DNA of 13,526 nt from Competibacteraceae bacterium UBA3908 (GCA_002391525.1 DGFE01000205.1:1970-15495); one strand, 5' to 3'. Numbered from the stretch's first letter, positions 1-7,657 are shown. The notes: a model not told the origin generated them from the sequence alone. Numbers and translations: made by a program.

Positions 1-854
1 TGCCCGTTGGCCTGCCCGATGAGGTAGAGCCCCTCGGCGGCGGCGGCGATTGGCGTCGCCAGACCGACGGCGCGCGCCGCGCTGTTCACGATGCCCATAT
101 CCTTGACGAAGATGTCGAGGCGGCTCTTGACCTCGGCGCCACCCTCGTCGTAAGCCTGCAACATGCGGGGTCCACGGTCACCGAGCATGAAGGACGCGGC
201 CGCGCCCGCGCCCAGGGTTTTCAGGGCCACGGCGGGATCCAGGCCCAGCGCCTCGGCCAGGGCCAGCGCCTCGGCCCCGGCGGCGATGTGGACGCCGCAC
301 AACAACTGATTGACGGTCTTCATGGCCTGACCGTCCCCGGCCTTCGGACCGATCCGCACCAGTGTGGAGGACAACTGCTCCAGCACCGGGAGCGCCGCCG
401 CGTAAGCGGCATCGTCGGCGCCGACCGTCACCAGCAGATCGCCCTTGCCGGCTCTGACCGGCCCGCCGGAGATGGGGGCATCGACCAGATGCAGCTTCGC
501 CTCGGTGAGTTGGGCGGCCACCTCGCGGACGGCATCGATGCCGACGGTCGAGGTCAGGACGACGACCGCCCCCAGCTTCAGCACCTCGACCACGCCGTCG
601 GCGCCGTAGAGGGCCTCGTCGAGCTGGACGCGGTTGCGCACCGCGAGCAGGACCACATTCGCGCCGGCGGCGGCTTCCCGGGCGGTGCCGGCCGCGGTGA
701 CGCCGGCCTGCTCGGCCAGCGCCAGCCGCTCGCGGCTGATGTCGTAACCGCGGACGCTGAATTTTTCGGCCAGGCGCGTCGCCATGGGCAGACCCATGGC
801 TCCAAGCCCCAGGACGGCGATGATCGGAGTGCCAGAAGTGTTAGGAGTGCTCAT
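1..854 (-). CDS. ltnD: L-threonate dehydrogenase-like NAD-dependent 3-hydroxyacid dehydrogenase (3' end outside window)
   Basis: The 284 codons visible read as a 3-hydroxyisobutyrate dehydrogenase-family enzyme (NAD-binding 6-phosphogluconate dehydrogenase superfamily). Near the N-terminus is the Rossmann glycine motif GLGAMGLPMATRLA (from residue 16). Further on come the substrate-binding motif DAPISGGPVRAGKGD and the catalytic-lysine helix GQAMKTVNQLLCGVHIAAGAEA. The 'NQLL.GVHIA' form is typical of LtnD, which oxidises L-threonate to 2-oxo-tetronate. Family members are about 300 residues, so only some 15-20 residues are missing beyond the window start. The ATG at 854 follows a purine-rich AAAAGGAAAAG ribosome site. 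It lies 38 bases downstream of the kinase stop codon, so the two genes are almost certainly one operon. Substrate is inferred from motif style and the neighbouring DUF1537 kinase; a related hydroxyacid such as D-threonate or D-erythronate is possible. Confidence 0.88.
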   Translation of the reverse strand, partial: MSTPNTSGTPIIAVLGLGAMGLPMATRLAEKFSVRGYDISRERLALAEQAGVTAAGTAREAAAGANVVLLAVRNRVQLDEALYGADGVVEVLKLGAVVVLTSTVGIDAVREVAAQLTEAKLHLVDAPISGGPVRAGKGDLLVTVGADDAAYAAALPVLEQLSSTLVRIGPKAGDGQAMKTVNQLLCGVHIAAGAEALALAEALGLDPAVALKTLGAGAAASFMLGDRGPRMLQAYDEGGAEVKSRLDIFVKDMGIVNSAARAVGLATPIAAAAEGLYLIGQANG

Positions 855-892
855 TTTCTTTTCCTTTTACGGGAACCGGTGTGAGGTTGGGG

Positions 893-2311
893 TCAGTTGG
901 ATAGCTTGTCGGCGACGTCGGCAAGGGATTCCGCGGTGCCGACGTTCCCGGCGAAGACGATGTAGGGAATGCCGCGCGCGGGGCCATCGATGGGTTCCCA
1001 CAGCGACACGATGCCGGGCAGCATCGGGCCGCGCACCATGGCGCGGCCGATTTCCAGGCCACGGCTGGCCACGTCGGAAGACGTGATGCCACCCTTGGCG
1101 ATCACGAAGCGGGGCGGGGCGAGGTCCAGCACCTGGCGCACCACCTGCACCACGGCGTCCGAAACGGCGCGGGCGATGCGCAGCGAATCGGCTCCATCCG
1201 TGCCGCGGACCAGGGTGCGCGAGGTGCCGACCACCACGTTGCCCTTGGCCAGGGCCGCGGCGACCGCGGCGACGAGGCCGGTCAAGTGCGCTTCCCGCTC
1301 GTCGCCCAGCACCTTGGCGACGTCGATCTCGAACTCGACCGGTCGCCGGCGTTCCCGCAGGGCGTCGAGCTGCCGGGTGGTCAGATCGACGTGCGAGCCG
1401 ACGACGATCAGCCCCCCGAAGGTCGATTCCGTGGGGCGAATGGTCGCGACCTCCTCGGCGGTCAGCGGCGGGTGGACATCCTGCCCGATCATGCCGCGGA
1501 CGAAAGGCGGTCCCACCCGGAACACGTAGTGCTTGCCGGCGGCCTGGGCCTTCAGCAACCCCAGCGCGAGCGCGCGCAGGTCGGATTCCTCGATGATGTC
1601 GACGACCACGCAGCGCCCCCCGGCGAGCGGCAGCAGCTTGGCGGCCACCGCATCCGCGCCGGCACGGAGCTCGTCCAGGGTAATGGCCGCCACCTCGCCA
1701 GCGGGGATGCGGCCGCCCGACTTCTCCTCGATCCATGCGCGCAGATCGGAACTGCGGTAGCCGAAGGTGGCGTCGCGGGCAAATTCGGTTTCCCCCACCG
1801 GCACGTAACCGGTGGCGGCATGACCGGCGTAATGGATGGAATGGAGGGTGATGCGTCCGGCGTCTCCGAAGGCCGGCACGACGACGATCGCGTCGACCGG
1901 ACGCCCCGCCGCCGCCAGTTCTTCGCCGATGATTTCGGGCTCCAGCGGAAAGTAGCCGCGCAGCGTGGAATCGGAGCGGGAGACGAAGTCGACCTCGACC
2001 CCGAGGGTCTTCGCGGCCGCCAGGGCCGCCCGGACGACTTCGCGGTTGCGTGCGGCGGCCGCCTCGGGATCGAGGGAACGGGAATTGATCATGACATAAA
2101 CGGCGGCGGCGCCCGTAGCCAACGCCCATTCCAGATCGGCGGCAGTCCAGGAATTGAGGACCGGCAGTTCGGCCACCGACTGGGTGCCGGTCGGATCGTC
2201 GTCCAAAACGACGAGTTGGCGGGCCTGGTGGCCCCGGGCTCGACGCACGTCGGCGGGGGTCAGGGTGACGGGAGGCGGCGCGCCTCGCAGCAGGTCTTCG
2301 CGGGTGATCAC
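893..2311 (-). CDS. Four-carbon acid sugar kinase (DUF1537, OtnK/DtnK type)
   Basis: This 472-residue protein matches the DUF1537 four-carbon acid sugar kinases, which phosphorylate 3-oxo-tetronate, D-threonate or D-erythronate at the 4-position. The N-terminal domain carries VVLDDDPTGTQSV, the clade's version of the family's 'ADDFTG' substrate motif. A middle segment reads ESTFGGLIVVGSHVDLTTRQL. The C-terminal nucleotide-binding domain contains RFVIAKGGITSSDVASRGL and PGIVSLW. I chose the GTG at 2311 because a GAGGAG ribosome site (2318-2323) sits 6 bases before it and the family motifs begin soon after. An upstream in-frame start at 2401 would add 30 residues of unlikely composition. The pairing with ltnD indicates a route in which the dehydrogenase product is isomerised, phosphorylated here and later cleaved to dihydroxyacetone phosphate. 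The isomerase and aldolase/decarboxylase are not in the window. The exact substrate cannot be told from sequence alone. Confidence 0.9.
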   Translation of the reverse strand: MITREDLLRGAPPPVTLTPADVRRARGHQARQLVVLDDDPTGTQSVAELPVLNSWTAADLEWALATGAAAVYVMINSRSLDPEAAAARNREVVRAALAAAKTLGVEVDFVSRSDSTLRGYFPLEPEIIGEELAAAGRPVDAIVVVPAFGDAGRITLHSIHYAGHAATGYVPVGETEFARDATFGYRSSDLRAWIEEKSGGRIPAGEVAAITLDELRAGADAVAAKLLPLAGGRCVVVDIIEESDLRALALGLLKAQAAGKHYVFRVGPPFVRGMIGQDVHPPLTAEEVATIRPTESTFGGLIVVGSHVDLTTRQLDALRERRRPVEFEIDVAKVLGDEREAHLTGLVAAVAAALAKGNVVVGTSRTLVRGTDGADSLRIARAVSDAVVQVVRQVLDLAPPRFVIAKGGITSSDVASRGLEIGRAMVRGPMLPGIVSLWEPIDGPARGIPYIVFAGNVGTAESLADVADKLSN

Positions 2312-2317
2312 TGTGAA

Positions 2318-2323
2318 CTCCTC
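2318..2323 (-). promoter_or_regulatory. Ribosome binding site deciding the kinase GTG start
   Basis: GAGGAG on the minus strand lies 6 bases before GTG at 2311. This supports the GTG start over the longer reading frame beginning at 2401. Confidence 0.7.
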
Positions 2324-2487
2324 TATCGGGTGCTTCCTGATGCTTCGGTGGCGCGCCTGAGGAGATTCCTCGGCGCTGGTGGGTAAATCAGCGAATACCA
2401 ATTAACCAATTTTTTGAATAGCCTGGTTTTTTTATGTCCTCCTCCGCGAAACGGGCCATGGTAATACACGGGTAAAGCTGTTATAAA

Positions 2488-2545
2488 TCTGTATTTTTGT
2501 ACTTTATCTATTTTTTATCTGTATGTCAAAATGTTTTTTCTGTAT
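2488..2545 (+). repeat. Three TCTGTAT direct repeats, candidate operator array
   Basis: TCTGTAT occurs at 2488-2494, 2518-2524 and 2539-2545. The offsets are 30 and 21 bases, close to three and two helical turns, so all three would face the same side of the DNA. They overlap the candidate promoter of the kinase operon and lie just upstream of the TATAAT element for the regulator gene. The region is AT-rich, so short repeats can arise by chance; the helical phasing is the main argument for function. Confidence 0.35.
2501..2529 (-). promoter_or_regulatory. Candidate sigma70 promoter for the kinase-dehydrogenase operon
   Basis: On the minus strand a perfect TTGACA -35 box (2524-2529) is followed after 17 bases by TAAAGT (2501-2506), which matches four of six positions of the -10 consensus. 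It lies in the AT-rich divergent region. The predicted transcript would have a leader of roughly 180 bases before the GTG start. Two TCTGTAT repeats overlap or flank the promoter, consistent with control by the divergent GntR-family regulator. Confidence 0.45.
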
Positions 2546-2553
2546 TGAAGATA

Positions 2554-2559
2554 TATAAT
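2554..2559 (+). promoter_or_regulatory. Candidate -10 element for the GntR-family gene
   Basis: A perfect TATAAT lies 45 bases before the ATG at 2604. No good -35 hexamer is present 16-18 bases upstream (sequence there is near ATGTTT), so the promoter may be weak or depend on an activator. Confidence 0.4.
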
Positions 2560-2603
2560 TAAAAAAACCCATCGTGGCCCGTGCGGGCCGAGGAGACATT
2601 CTG

Positions 2604-3428
2604 ATGGAATCGACCAAGCCATTCGGTCGGCGTGAATCGGTAAAGGGCGGCGACGGCTTCGTGACCGGGACGCTGGCCTCCCGGGTGGCCGAGCAACTGC
2701 TGGAAAAAATCCGCGCCGACCACCTGGCCGCGGGCGCGCGCCTGCCCTCCGAACAAGCCATGGCCCGGCATTTCGGCGTCAGCCGCACGGTGATCCGCGA
2801 GGCGATCGCCCGCCTGAAAGTCGACGGCCTGCTGGAAACCCGCAAGGGCAGCGGCGCCTTCGTGCGCGACCCTGGGCCGCTTCGCCTCATGGACGGTGGT
2901 GACCGAGCCACCGAGGAATCCATCCAATCCCTCTTGAACCTGATCGAGGTCCGCCAAGTCATGGAAGCCGAAGTGGCGGCCCTGGCGGCGTTGCGCCGCA
3001 CGCCGGCACAGTTGGCGGAAATCGATTACGCGCTACGCCGCATCGACGAAGCTGTCGCCGCGGGCGTGGACGGGGTCGAGGAGGACGCCCGGTTCCACTT
3101 GGCGATCGCGGCGGCCACCGGCAATCCGCATTGGGTGAGGCTCATGGAAGTGTTTGCCCAGCCGATTCGATCGGCAGTCCGGGTGACGCGGGCGAACGAA
3201 GCCCGTCGCGCGGATTTCTCCCGTCAGGTACGGGCGGAACACCAGAAGATCGTGGAGGCCATCGCCGCGGGCGACCCCGCTCTCGCCCGCGTGGCCGCCG
3301 CGGAGCACATGGCGCAAGCGGCGCAACGCGTGCGCGCCGCCGATCTGGAGTTCTGGCGCGGCGCCGGCGGCGAGTTTGTCCGCCAACTCAATCGCGGCGA
3401 GAGCACCGACGTCGAGCCGACGCTCTAG
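2604..3428 (+). CDS. GntR-family transcriptional regulator, FadR/FCD subfamily
   Basis: The 274-residue protein has an N-terminal GntR winged helix at about residues 22-92, including RLPSEQAMARHFGVSRTVIREA and the wing GLLETRKGSGAFV. A C-terminal FCD ligand-binding domain at about residues 100-255 contains EDARFHLAIAAATGNP and RAEHQKIVEAIAAGD, with the Asp/His residues that usually bind a metal in this domain. FCD regulators typically sense small carboxylic or sugar acids and repress adjacent catabolic genes. It is divergent from the kinase-dehydrogenase operon, so it probably controls that operon and itself. I chose ATG 2604 because a GAGGAG site (2590-2595) lies 8 bases upstream; an in-frame GTG at 2574 would add 10 residues but lacks such a site. 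The ligand (threonate, erythronate or a derivative) is inference. Confidence 0.88.
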   Translation: MESTKPFGRRESVKGGDGFVTGTLASRVAEQLLEKIRADHLAAGARLPSEQAMARHFGVSRTVIREAIARLKVDGLLETRKGSGAFVRDPGPLRLMDGGDRATEESIQSLLNLIEVRQVMEAEVAALAALRRTPAQLAEIDYALRRIDEAVAAGVDGVEEDARFHLAIAAATGNPHWVRLMEVFAQPIRSAVRVTRANEARRADFSRQVRAEHQKIVEAIAAGDPALARVAAAEHMAQAAQRVRAADLEFWRGAGGEFVRQLNRGESTDVEPTL

Positions 3429-3633
3429 CCTGCGCCCGATGCGTTTCCTTGCAGGTCGCTCCAGAGAGGTTTCGATCCGAGCGCCGAGACGCCGGCTGGC
3501 TGCGTGACCGACGGGCGCCACCCGACGACAGCGAGGCCGCCAAAAAGGCGCTGGACCGCAATATGGCGCTTTATCAGACCCGCAAGGCACCCTCGGCGCC
3601 GGCCCTGAGCCTGCAAATCCTCGACGGCGTCAT

Positions 3634-3645
3634 ACGTCATGACGT
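3634..3645. repeat. Perfect 12-base palindrome in the spacer
   Basis: ACGTCATGACGT is a perfect dyad. It has no T-tract, so it is not an intrinsic terminator. It could be a regulator site; its partner protein is unknown. Confidence 0.3.
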
Positions 3646-3781
3646 GCGCCAGGAAGTGAATGGGTTCGGCCAGCGCCTCTTCCGGTTTTTTGAATCAGAC
3701 TACGCGACGGGCTACGGCCAGCAACGGCGGAGTTGCCGCTAGGGCGGTCAAGACTGGGGTCCGTTGCGAGGATCGGCGGAG

Positions 3782-3797
3782 CCGGCAAGCTTGCCGG
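3782..3797. promoter_or_regulatory. Perfect 16-base palindrome upstream of the CRISPR operon
   Basis: CCGGCAAGCTTGCCGG is a perfect inverted repeat ending 69 bases before the first CARF gene. No T-run follows, so it is unlikely to be a simple intrinsic terminator. Its core CGGCAAGCTTGC recurs at 5006-5017, 69 bases before cas10. A dimeric DNA-binding protein is a reasonable reader. The neighbouring NE0113-family CARF protein with a winged-helix-like C-terminus is a candidate, but this is inference. Confidence 0.4.
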
Positions 3798-3866
3798 ACC
3801 GGTATTCGTCCATGTCCGGGTTTATTGTGGCGATATTTGCAACTATGCTGAACAGAGGACGCCGCC

Positions 3867-5003
3867 ATGAACCCGGAACGCTATCCCCGCCGTATCCTGT
3901 TGTGCGTCGCTGGCCTGTCGCCGCAGATCGTCACCGAGACGCTGTACGCGCTGACGAGGGCGGGCGAACCACGCTTCGTTCCCACCGAAATCCATCTGCT
4001 GACCACCGCCAAGGGCGCGGAGTGGGCGCGGCTGACCCTGCTCAGTGATGAGCCCGGCTGGTTCCACCGGCTGCGCCAGGATTACGGCCTGCCCGACATC
4101 CGCTTCACCCTTGACAACATCCACATCCTGCGCGATGCCGACGGTCGCCCACTCGACGACATCCGCAAGCTGACCGACAACGAGGCTATCGCCGACGTTA
4201 TCACCAATAAAGTGCGCGAGTTGACCGCCGACTCGGACAGCGCGGTGCACGCCTCCATCGCCGGCGGACGCAAGACCATGGGCTTCTATCTCGGTTACGC
4301 CCTGTCGCTGTTCGGTCGCCCGCAGGACCGGCTGTCGCATGTGCTGGTGTCCAGCCCGTTCGAGTCCAATCCCAACTTCTTCTATCCGGCCCCGGTGGAG
4401 CGGGTGATTTTCAGCAACGGTCCCGACCAGCGCCCGCTCGACGCCAGCGACGCCGAGGTGATGCTGGCCGATATTCCCTTCGTGCGGCTGCGCGACGGCT
4501 TGCAGGAGGTCTTGCTGCGCGAGGGGGCGAGTTTCAGCGAGGTGGTGCGCCAGGCCCAGCGCAATCTGGCCGCGCCCAGCCTGACGCTGGATACCGCCGC
4601 CTGCCGGGTGCGTTGCGGCGAAACCGTGCTGCGGCTGACCCCGATCAGCTTCGCCTGGCTGGCCTGGTTCGCCCGGCGGGCGCTGACGGGTTTGCCCTCG
4701 CTGCACTGGAAGCGGATCGGTCCCGCCGAGGTCGAGGCGTTCCTGACCGAGCACAAGGCGGCGCTGAACGATCCGCTGGCCGACGACGACCATCCCGCGA
4801 TCAGAGCGCGGCGCAAGGAAGGTATCCCCAAGGAGTTTTTCGAGGAGCGCACCAGCAAGCTCAAGCGCGAATTGAGCCGGGTACTGGGCGAGCCGACAGC
4901 GGCGCGCTACGCGCCCCAGCGCCAGGGAAGCCAAAGGCTGGCCGGCCTCGCGCTGGAGCTAGAACCGCGCCAGATCCGGTTCGCTCCGGTGGAAGGGGCA
5001 TGA
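3867..5003 (+). CDS. CARF-domain CRISPR protein, NE0113 family (annotated Csm6-type ring nuclease)
   Basis: The 378-residue protein begins with a CARF (Rossmann-like) domain matching the Cas_NE0113 family. The ligand-loop motif VAGLSPQIVTETLYAL is at residues 14-29 and the second cOA-binding motif SIAGGRKTM is at residues 130-138. CARF domains bind cyclic oligoadenylates made by Cas10, and members of this family are annotated as ring nucleases that degrade them. From about residue 239 the C-terminal half (CRVRCGETVLRLTPISFAWLA) resembles a winged-helix fold, and no HEPN RxxxxH signature is evident, so a Csm6-style RNase is unlikely. It is the first gene of the type III operon, followed 83 bases later by cas10. 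ATG 3867 follows a GAGGA site. Its job could be removal of the cOA signal, cOA-responsive transcription control, or both. Family assignment is firm; the exact activity is inference. Confidence 0.85.
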   Translation: MNPERYPRRILLCVAGLSPQIVTETLYALTRAGEPRFVPTEIHLLTTAKGAEWARLTLLSDEPGWFHRLRQDYGLPDIRFTLDNIHILRDADGRPLDDIRKLTDNEAIADVITNKVRELTADSDSAVHASIAGGRKTMGFYLGYALSLFGRPQDRLSHVLVSSPFESNPNFFYPAPVERVIFSNGPDQRPLDASDAEVMLADIPFVRLRDGLQEVLLREGASFSEVVRQAQRNLAAPSLTLDTAACRVRCGETVLRLTPISFAWLAWFARRALTGLPSLHWKRIGPAEVEAFLTEHKAALNDPLADDDHPAIRARRKEGIPKEFFEERTSKLKRELSRVLGEPTAARYAPQRQGSQRLAGLALELEPRQIRFAPVEGA

Positions 5004-5005
5004 GA

Positions 5006-5042
5006 CGGCAAGCTTGCGGGGGCGGACACGTCCCGGTTTTTT
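5006..5042 (+). promoter_or_regulatory. Palindromic element plus T-tract between the first CARF gene and cas10
   Basis: CGGCAAGCTTGC (5006-5017) repeats the core of the palindrome upstream of the operon and includes the perfect dyad GCAAGCTTGC (5008-5017). It is followed by a short possible stem, CGGG (5017-5020) with CCCG (5032-5035), and six T residues (5037-5042). The stem-plus-T arrangement could act as a weak intrinsic terminator or attenuator. Alternatively the palindrome is an operator for a second promoter in front of cas10. Confidence 0.35.
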
Positions 5043-5086
5043 CCTCACGCTTTTTCATTCGAACAACCTGAACAGGAAGCATTACC

Positions 5087-7636
5087 ATGACGGAACAACC
5101 CAACCTGCTGGAAACTGCCTTCGGCGGCTTTTTTCAGGACATCGGCAAGTTCATGCAGCGCGCTCATGGCGCGGTGCACCACATGGATCCACAACCCCGG
5201 GCGCGGGAGTCGGTCATCCTGCCCCCTGATGGGCGCGGCGGCTATACCCACAAGCACGCCCTGTGGACGGAAGCCTTCTTCCACTGGATGGAACAGGAAG
5301 GTCTGCATTTTCCTGCCGGAATCAACCGCGACCGGGTGCGCGACATGGCGGTGTTTCACCACTTGCCGGACGCCAACGGTGCATTAGGCTGGCTGGCGGC
5401 GGAAGCCGACCGACTCTCTTCCGGCATGGATCGCAAGCCACGCGATTACGAAGCGGCGGAAGCGGAGGCGGAGTACAAAGGCTGGGACGCCTTTATCAAA
5501 ACCCCGCTGCGGAGCATCTTTGGTTCTGTGGATTTGGGTTTGGGCGATCCGCCGCCGTGCCAGCAACCGCTGGCGGAACTGATTCCCGACGACCGGTTGT
5601 TGCCGGAACTGAAACTCGATGCCGGTGATTATCAGGCGCGCTATCGGAATCTGTGGGATCGCTTCACCGCCGAGTTCAAGGCGCTGTGCGCGCTGGACAA
5701 CAGCGAATTGTTCTGCGAGGGTCTGCTGTCGCTGTCCGAACGCTTCACCTTCGCCATTCCTTCGTCCACGGTGGATGTGCCCGACGTGTCGCTGCACGAT
5801 CACAACCGCACGGTCGCCGCTATCGCCGCCTGCCTGCATCGCTGGCACGAGATTCAAGGGGCACTCGGTGATGAAACAGCGATCCGCGACCGTTCGACGG
5901 AAAAGTTTCACCTGCTCGCCGGCGACCTGTCCGGAATTCAGCATACGCTGTTCCTGCTCGCCAACCAGCAGGTCAAAGGTGTCAACAAGATCCTCCGCGC
6001 CCGCTCCTTCCTGCTGGGGATGACCGTCGAAGCCGCCGCGCTGTGCTGCCGCCGCGAATTCGGTCTGCCCGCGTTCAACCTGATTCAGAACGCCGGCGGG
6101 CGTTTCGTACTGTTGCTGCCGGCGCTGCCTGAGGTCAGGGAACAAGTCGCGACCTTGCAAGCGGAACTGGATCGCTGGCTGGGCGAGCGTTATCTGGGTG
6201 AGTTGGCGTTGAATCTTGCGCTGTCGCCACCGTTTGGCGGGAATGGTCTGCAAGCCAACCAGTTTTCCAAGGTACAGGCGCAACTGAATCGAGCGCTGGA
6301 TACCGCCAAGCAACAAGCCTTGCGGCACTACCCGACCGGAATTTTACCGGTGAGCTACGAGCAGGAGGACTGCACCGCTTGCGGCAAGCGCCCGGCGCGG
6401 CATCGGGACGGGGAAGTCCGCCGCTGCGAGGTCTGCCACGACGAACACCGGGTCGGCGGCTGGCTGCCCAAGGTGGGCGTGGTCGGCTGGCAAAGCGCAC
6501 CGCCACGACCCAACGACTGGGCGGTGGAACTGCCGGGCAAACTGTGGCTGACCCTGTACGAGGAACACCCGCGTTCCGCCACGGGACTGCTGGGCGGCTT
6601 CCGCCTGTACCGGGGCGAACGGGACACGCCCACCGGACCATGGCCGCTGCGCTTCGTGGCCGCCTACGTCCCGCGCCTGGGTGAAGGGGAAGCCCGCCAT
6701 CCGCTCTATGCCCGCTTGAGCGATGAAGCCCAAGAGGTGGCGGTGGGCGAACTGAAAACCTTCGAACATCTGGCCCAGGATGCGCTGGAACTGGAACGCG
6801 ACGGTTCGCCGCTGGGCAAGCCGTTTCTGGCGGTGCTGAAGGCGGATGTGGACCGGTTGGGATTTCTGTTTGGTTTCGGTTTGAGTGATCCACATGACCA
6901 TAAAAAGGACCGCGCCACCCTCAGTCGCTACGCCTCCCTGTCGCGGATGCTGGACTTGTTTTTCACTGGCTACCTGCAAGAGCGATTGCGCCGGGACTAT
7001 CCGCAAACCTACACCGTCTATGCCGGCGGCGACGACCTGCTGCTGATCGGGCCATGGCGGCAGATGATCACTGAACTGTTGCCTGATCTGCGGGACCGGT
7101 TCCGGCGCTACGTGGGCGGCAATCCCAACATCACCCTGTCCGCCGGGCTGGCGCTGTGCAAGGCCAACCAGCCGCTCAACCGCACAGTTTGGGAAGCGGA
7201 GGAACGGTTGGAGCAGGCCAAGGACGTCAACGACGGCGCGCGGGACCGGGTCAGCCTGCTGGACGAGCAGCCGGTGGCCTGGAGCGAGCTATCGTCCTTG
7301 TTGGCAAAGGCGGAGACCTTGAACGAATGGCTGCGGGCGAGTTGGCTGAATGCGGCGCTGGTGTACAAGCTGCTGCACTTCGCCGAGGAACGCCGTCGCA
7401 CCGAGCAGCCGGACGAACAGGGAAACCTCAGCCTGGCTCACGCCAACTGGCGGGCGCGCTGGGCTTACCACCTGGCGCGCAACGTCCGCGACAGCCGGGT
7501 GATTCCCGATCCTGAAAAGAAAACGGTGATGACCGTGCTCAATAAATTGCTGGGACTGGATGCCGGCATCCGCAAGCAGGCCGAGTGGGTCCCGCCGCGC
7601 ATCCCGGTCAGCATCGCCTTGTATCGCAATCGTTAA
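5087..7636 (+). CDS. cas10: Cas10/Csm1, type III-A CRISPR large subunit and cOA synthase
   Basis: The 849-residue protein is the signature subunit of the Csm effector complex, which makes cyclic oligoadenylates from ATP on binding target RNA. The N-terminal HD region is recognisable (QDIGKFMQRAHG, residues 17-28), but the canonical His of the HD pair is Gln17. The first palm domain has GDLSGIQ (279-285). A zinc-ribbon follows with Cys429, Cys432, Cys447 and Cys450. The second palm starts at KADVDRLG (585-592) and carries the cyclase motif GGDD at 647-650. A helical C-terminal domain completes the protein. Length and domain order are normal for Csm1, so cOA synthesis should work. The ssDNA-nuclease activity of the HD domain is doubtful because of the His to Gln change. 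The ATG at 5087 follows an AGGAAG site; csm2 starts 21 bases after the stop. Confidence 0.96.
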   Translation: MTEQPNLLETAFGGFFQDIGKFMQRAHGAVHHMDPQPRARESVILPPDGRGGYTHKHALWTEAFFHWMEQEGLHFPAGINRDRVRDMAVFHHLPDANGALGWLAAEADRLSSGMDRKPRDYEAAEAEAEYKGWDAFIKTPLRSIFGSVDLGLGDPPPCQQPLAELIPDDRLLPELKLDAGDYQARYRNLWDRFTAEFKALCALDNSELFCEGLLSLSERFTFAIPSSTVDVPDVSLHDHNRTVAAIAACLHRWHEIQGALGDETAIRDRSTEKFHLLAGDLSGIQHTLFLLANQQVKGVNKILRARSFLLGMTVEAAALCCRREFGLPAFNLIQNAGGRFVLLLPALPEVREQVATLQAELDRWLGERYLGELALNLALSPPFGGNGLQANQFSKVQAQLNRALDTAKQQALRHYPTGILPVSYEQEDCTACGKRPARHRDGEVRRCEVCHDEHRVGGWLPKVGVVGWQSAPPRPNDWAVELPGKLWLTLYEEHPRSATGLLGGFRLYRGERDTPTGPWPLRFVAAYVPRLGEGEARHPLYARLSDEAQEVAVGELKTFEHLAQDALELERDGSPLGKPFLAVLKADVDRLGFLFGFGLSDPHDHKKDRATLSRYASLSRMLDLFFTGYLQERLRRDYPQTYTVYAGGDDLLLIGPWRQMITELLPDLRDRFRRYVGGNPNITLSAGLALCKANQPLNRTVWEAEERLEQAKDVNDGARDRVSLLDEQPVAWSELSSLLAKAETLNEWLRASWLNAALVYKLLHFAEERRRTEQPDEQGNLSLAHANWRARWAYHLARNVRDSRVIPDPEKKTVMTVLNKLLGLDAGIRKQAEWVPPRIPVSIALYRNR

Positions 7637-7657
7637 TCATCACGGGAGAATACCAAG

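Larger units (their letters stand above)
3429..3866. other. Intergenic spacer between the sugar-acid cluster and the CRISPR operon; no convincing gene
   Basis: I see no open frame here with a plausible start, ribosome site and recognisable motif. Frames crossing the region on both strands are continuations of reading-frame shadows of the regulator gene. Two perfect palindromes (3634-3645 and 3782-3797) lie inside. The last 85 bases resemble the leader of cas10 and probably hold the promoter of the CRISPR operon. A weak -10-like TATGCT is present at 3844-3849, but too close to the start codon to be convincing. An eroded gene remnant cannot be excluded. Confidence 0.6.

Noticed and set aside
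867..2129. Minus-strand frame of 420 codons overlapping the kinase gene
   Set aside because: It is very Arg/Gly-rich and shifted relative to the kinase, which has DDDPTGTQ and GGITSSDVA motifs in its own frame.
1286..2386. Plus-strand frame of 366 codons opposite the kinase
   Set aside because: Antisense shadow in GC-rich DNA with no family motif.
2404..2428. AACCA...TGGTT inverted repeat in the divergent region as a GntR operator
   Set aside because: Only five bases per arm with a 15-base gap in an AT-rich region; too weak to claim.
3131..3742. Plus-strand frame running out of the regulator gene into the spacer
   Set aside because: The first half is an alternate frame of the FCD domain. 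The tail (about 3430-3740) has a partly protein-like composition but no start site or match I can support, so I treat it as non-coding.
3843..4934. Minus-strand open frame of 363 codons opposite the first CARF gene
   Set aside because: The composition is Gln/Arg/Gly-rich without domain motifs, and the sense strand has clear NE0113-family motifs.
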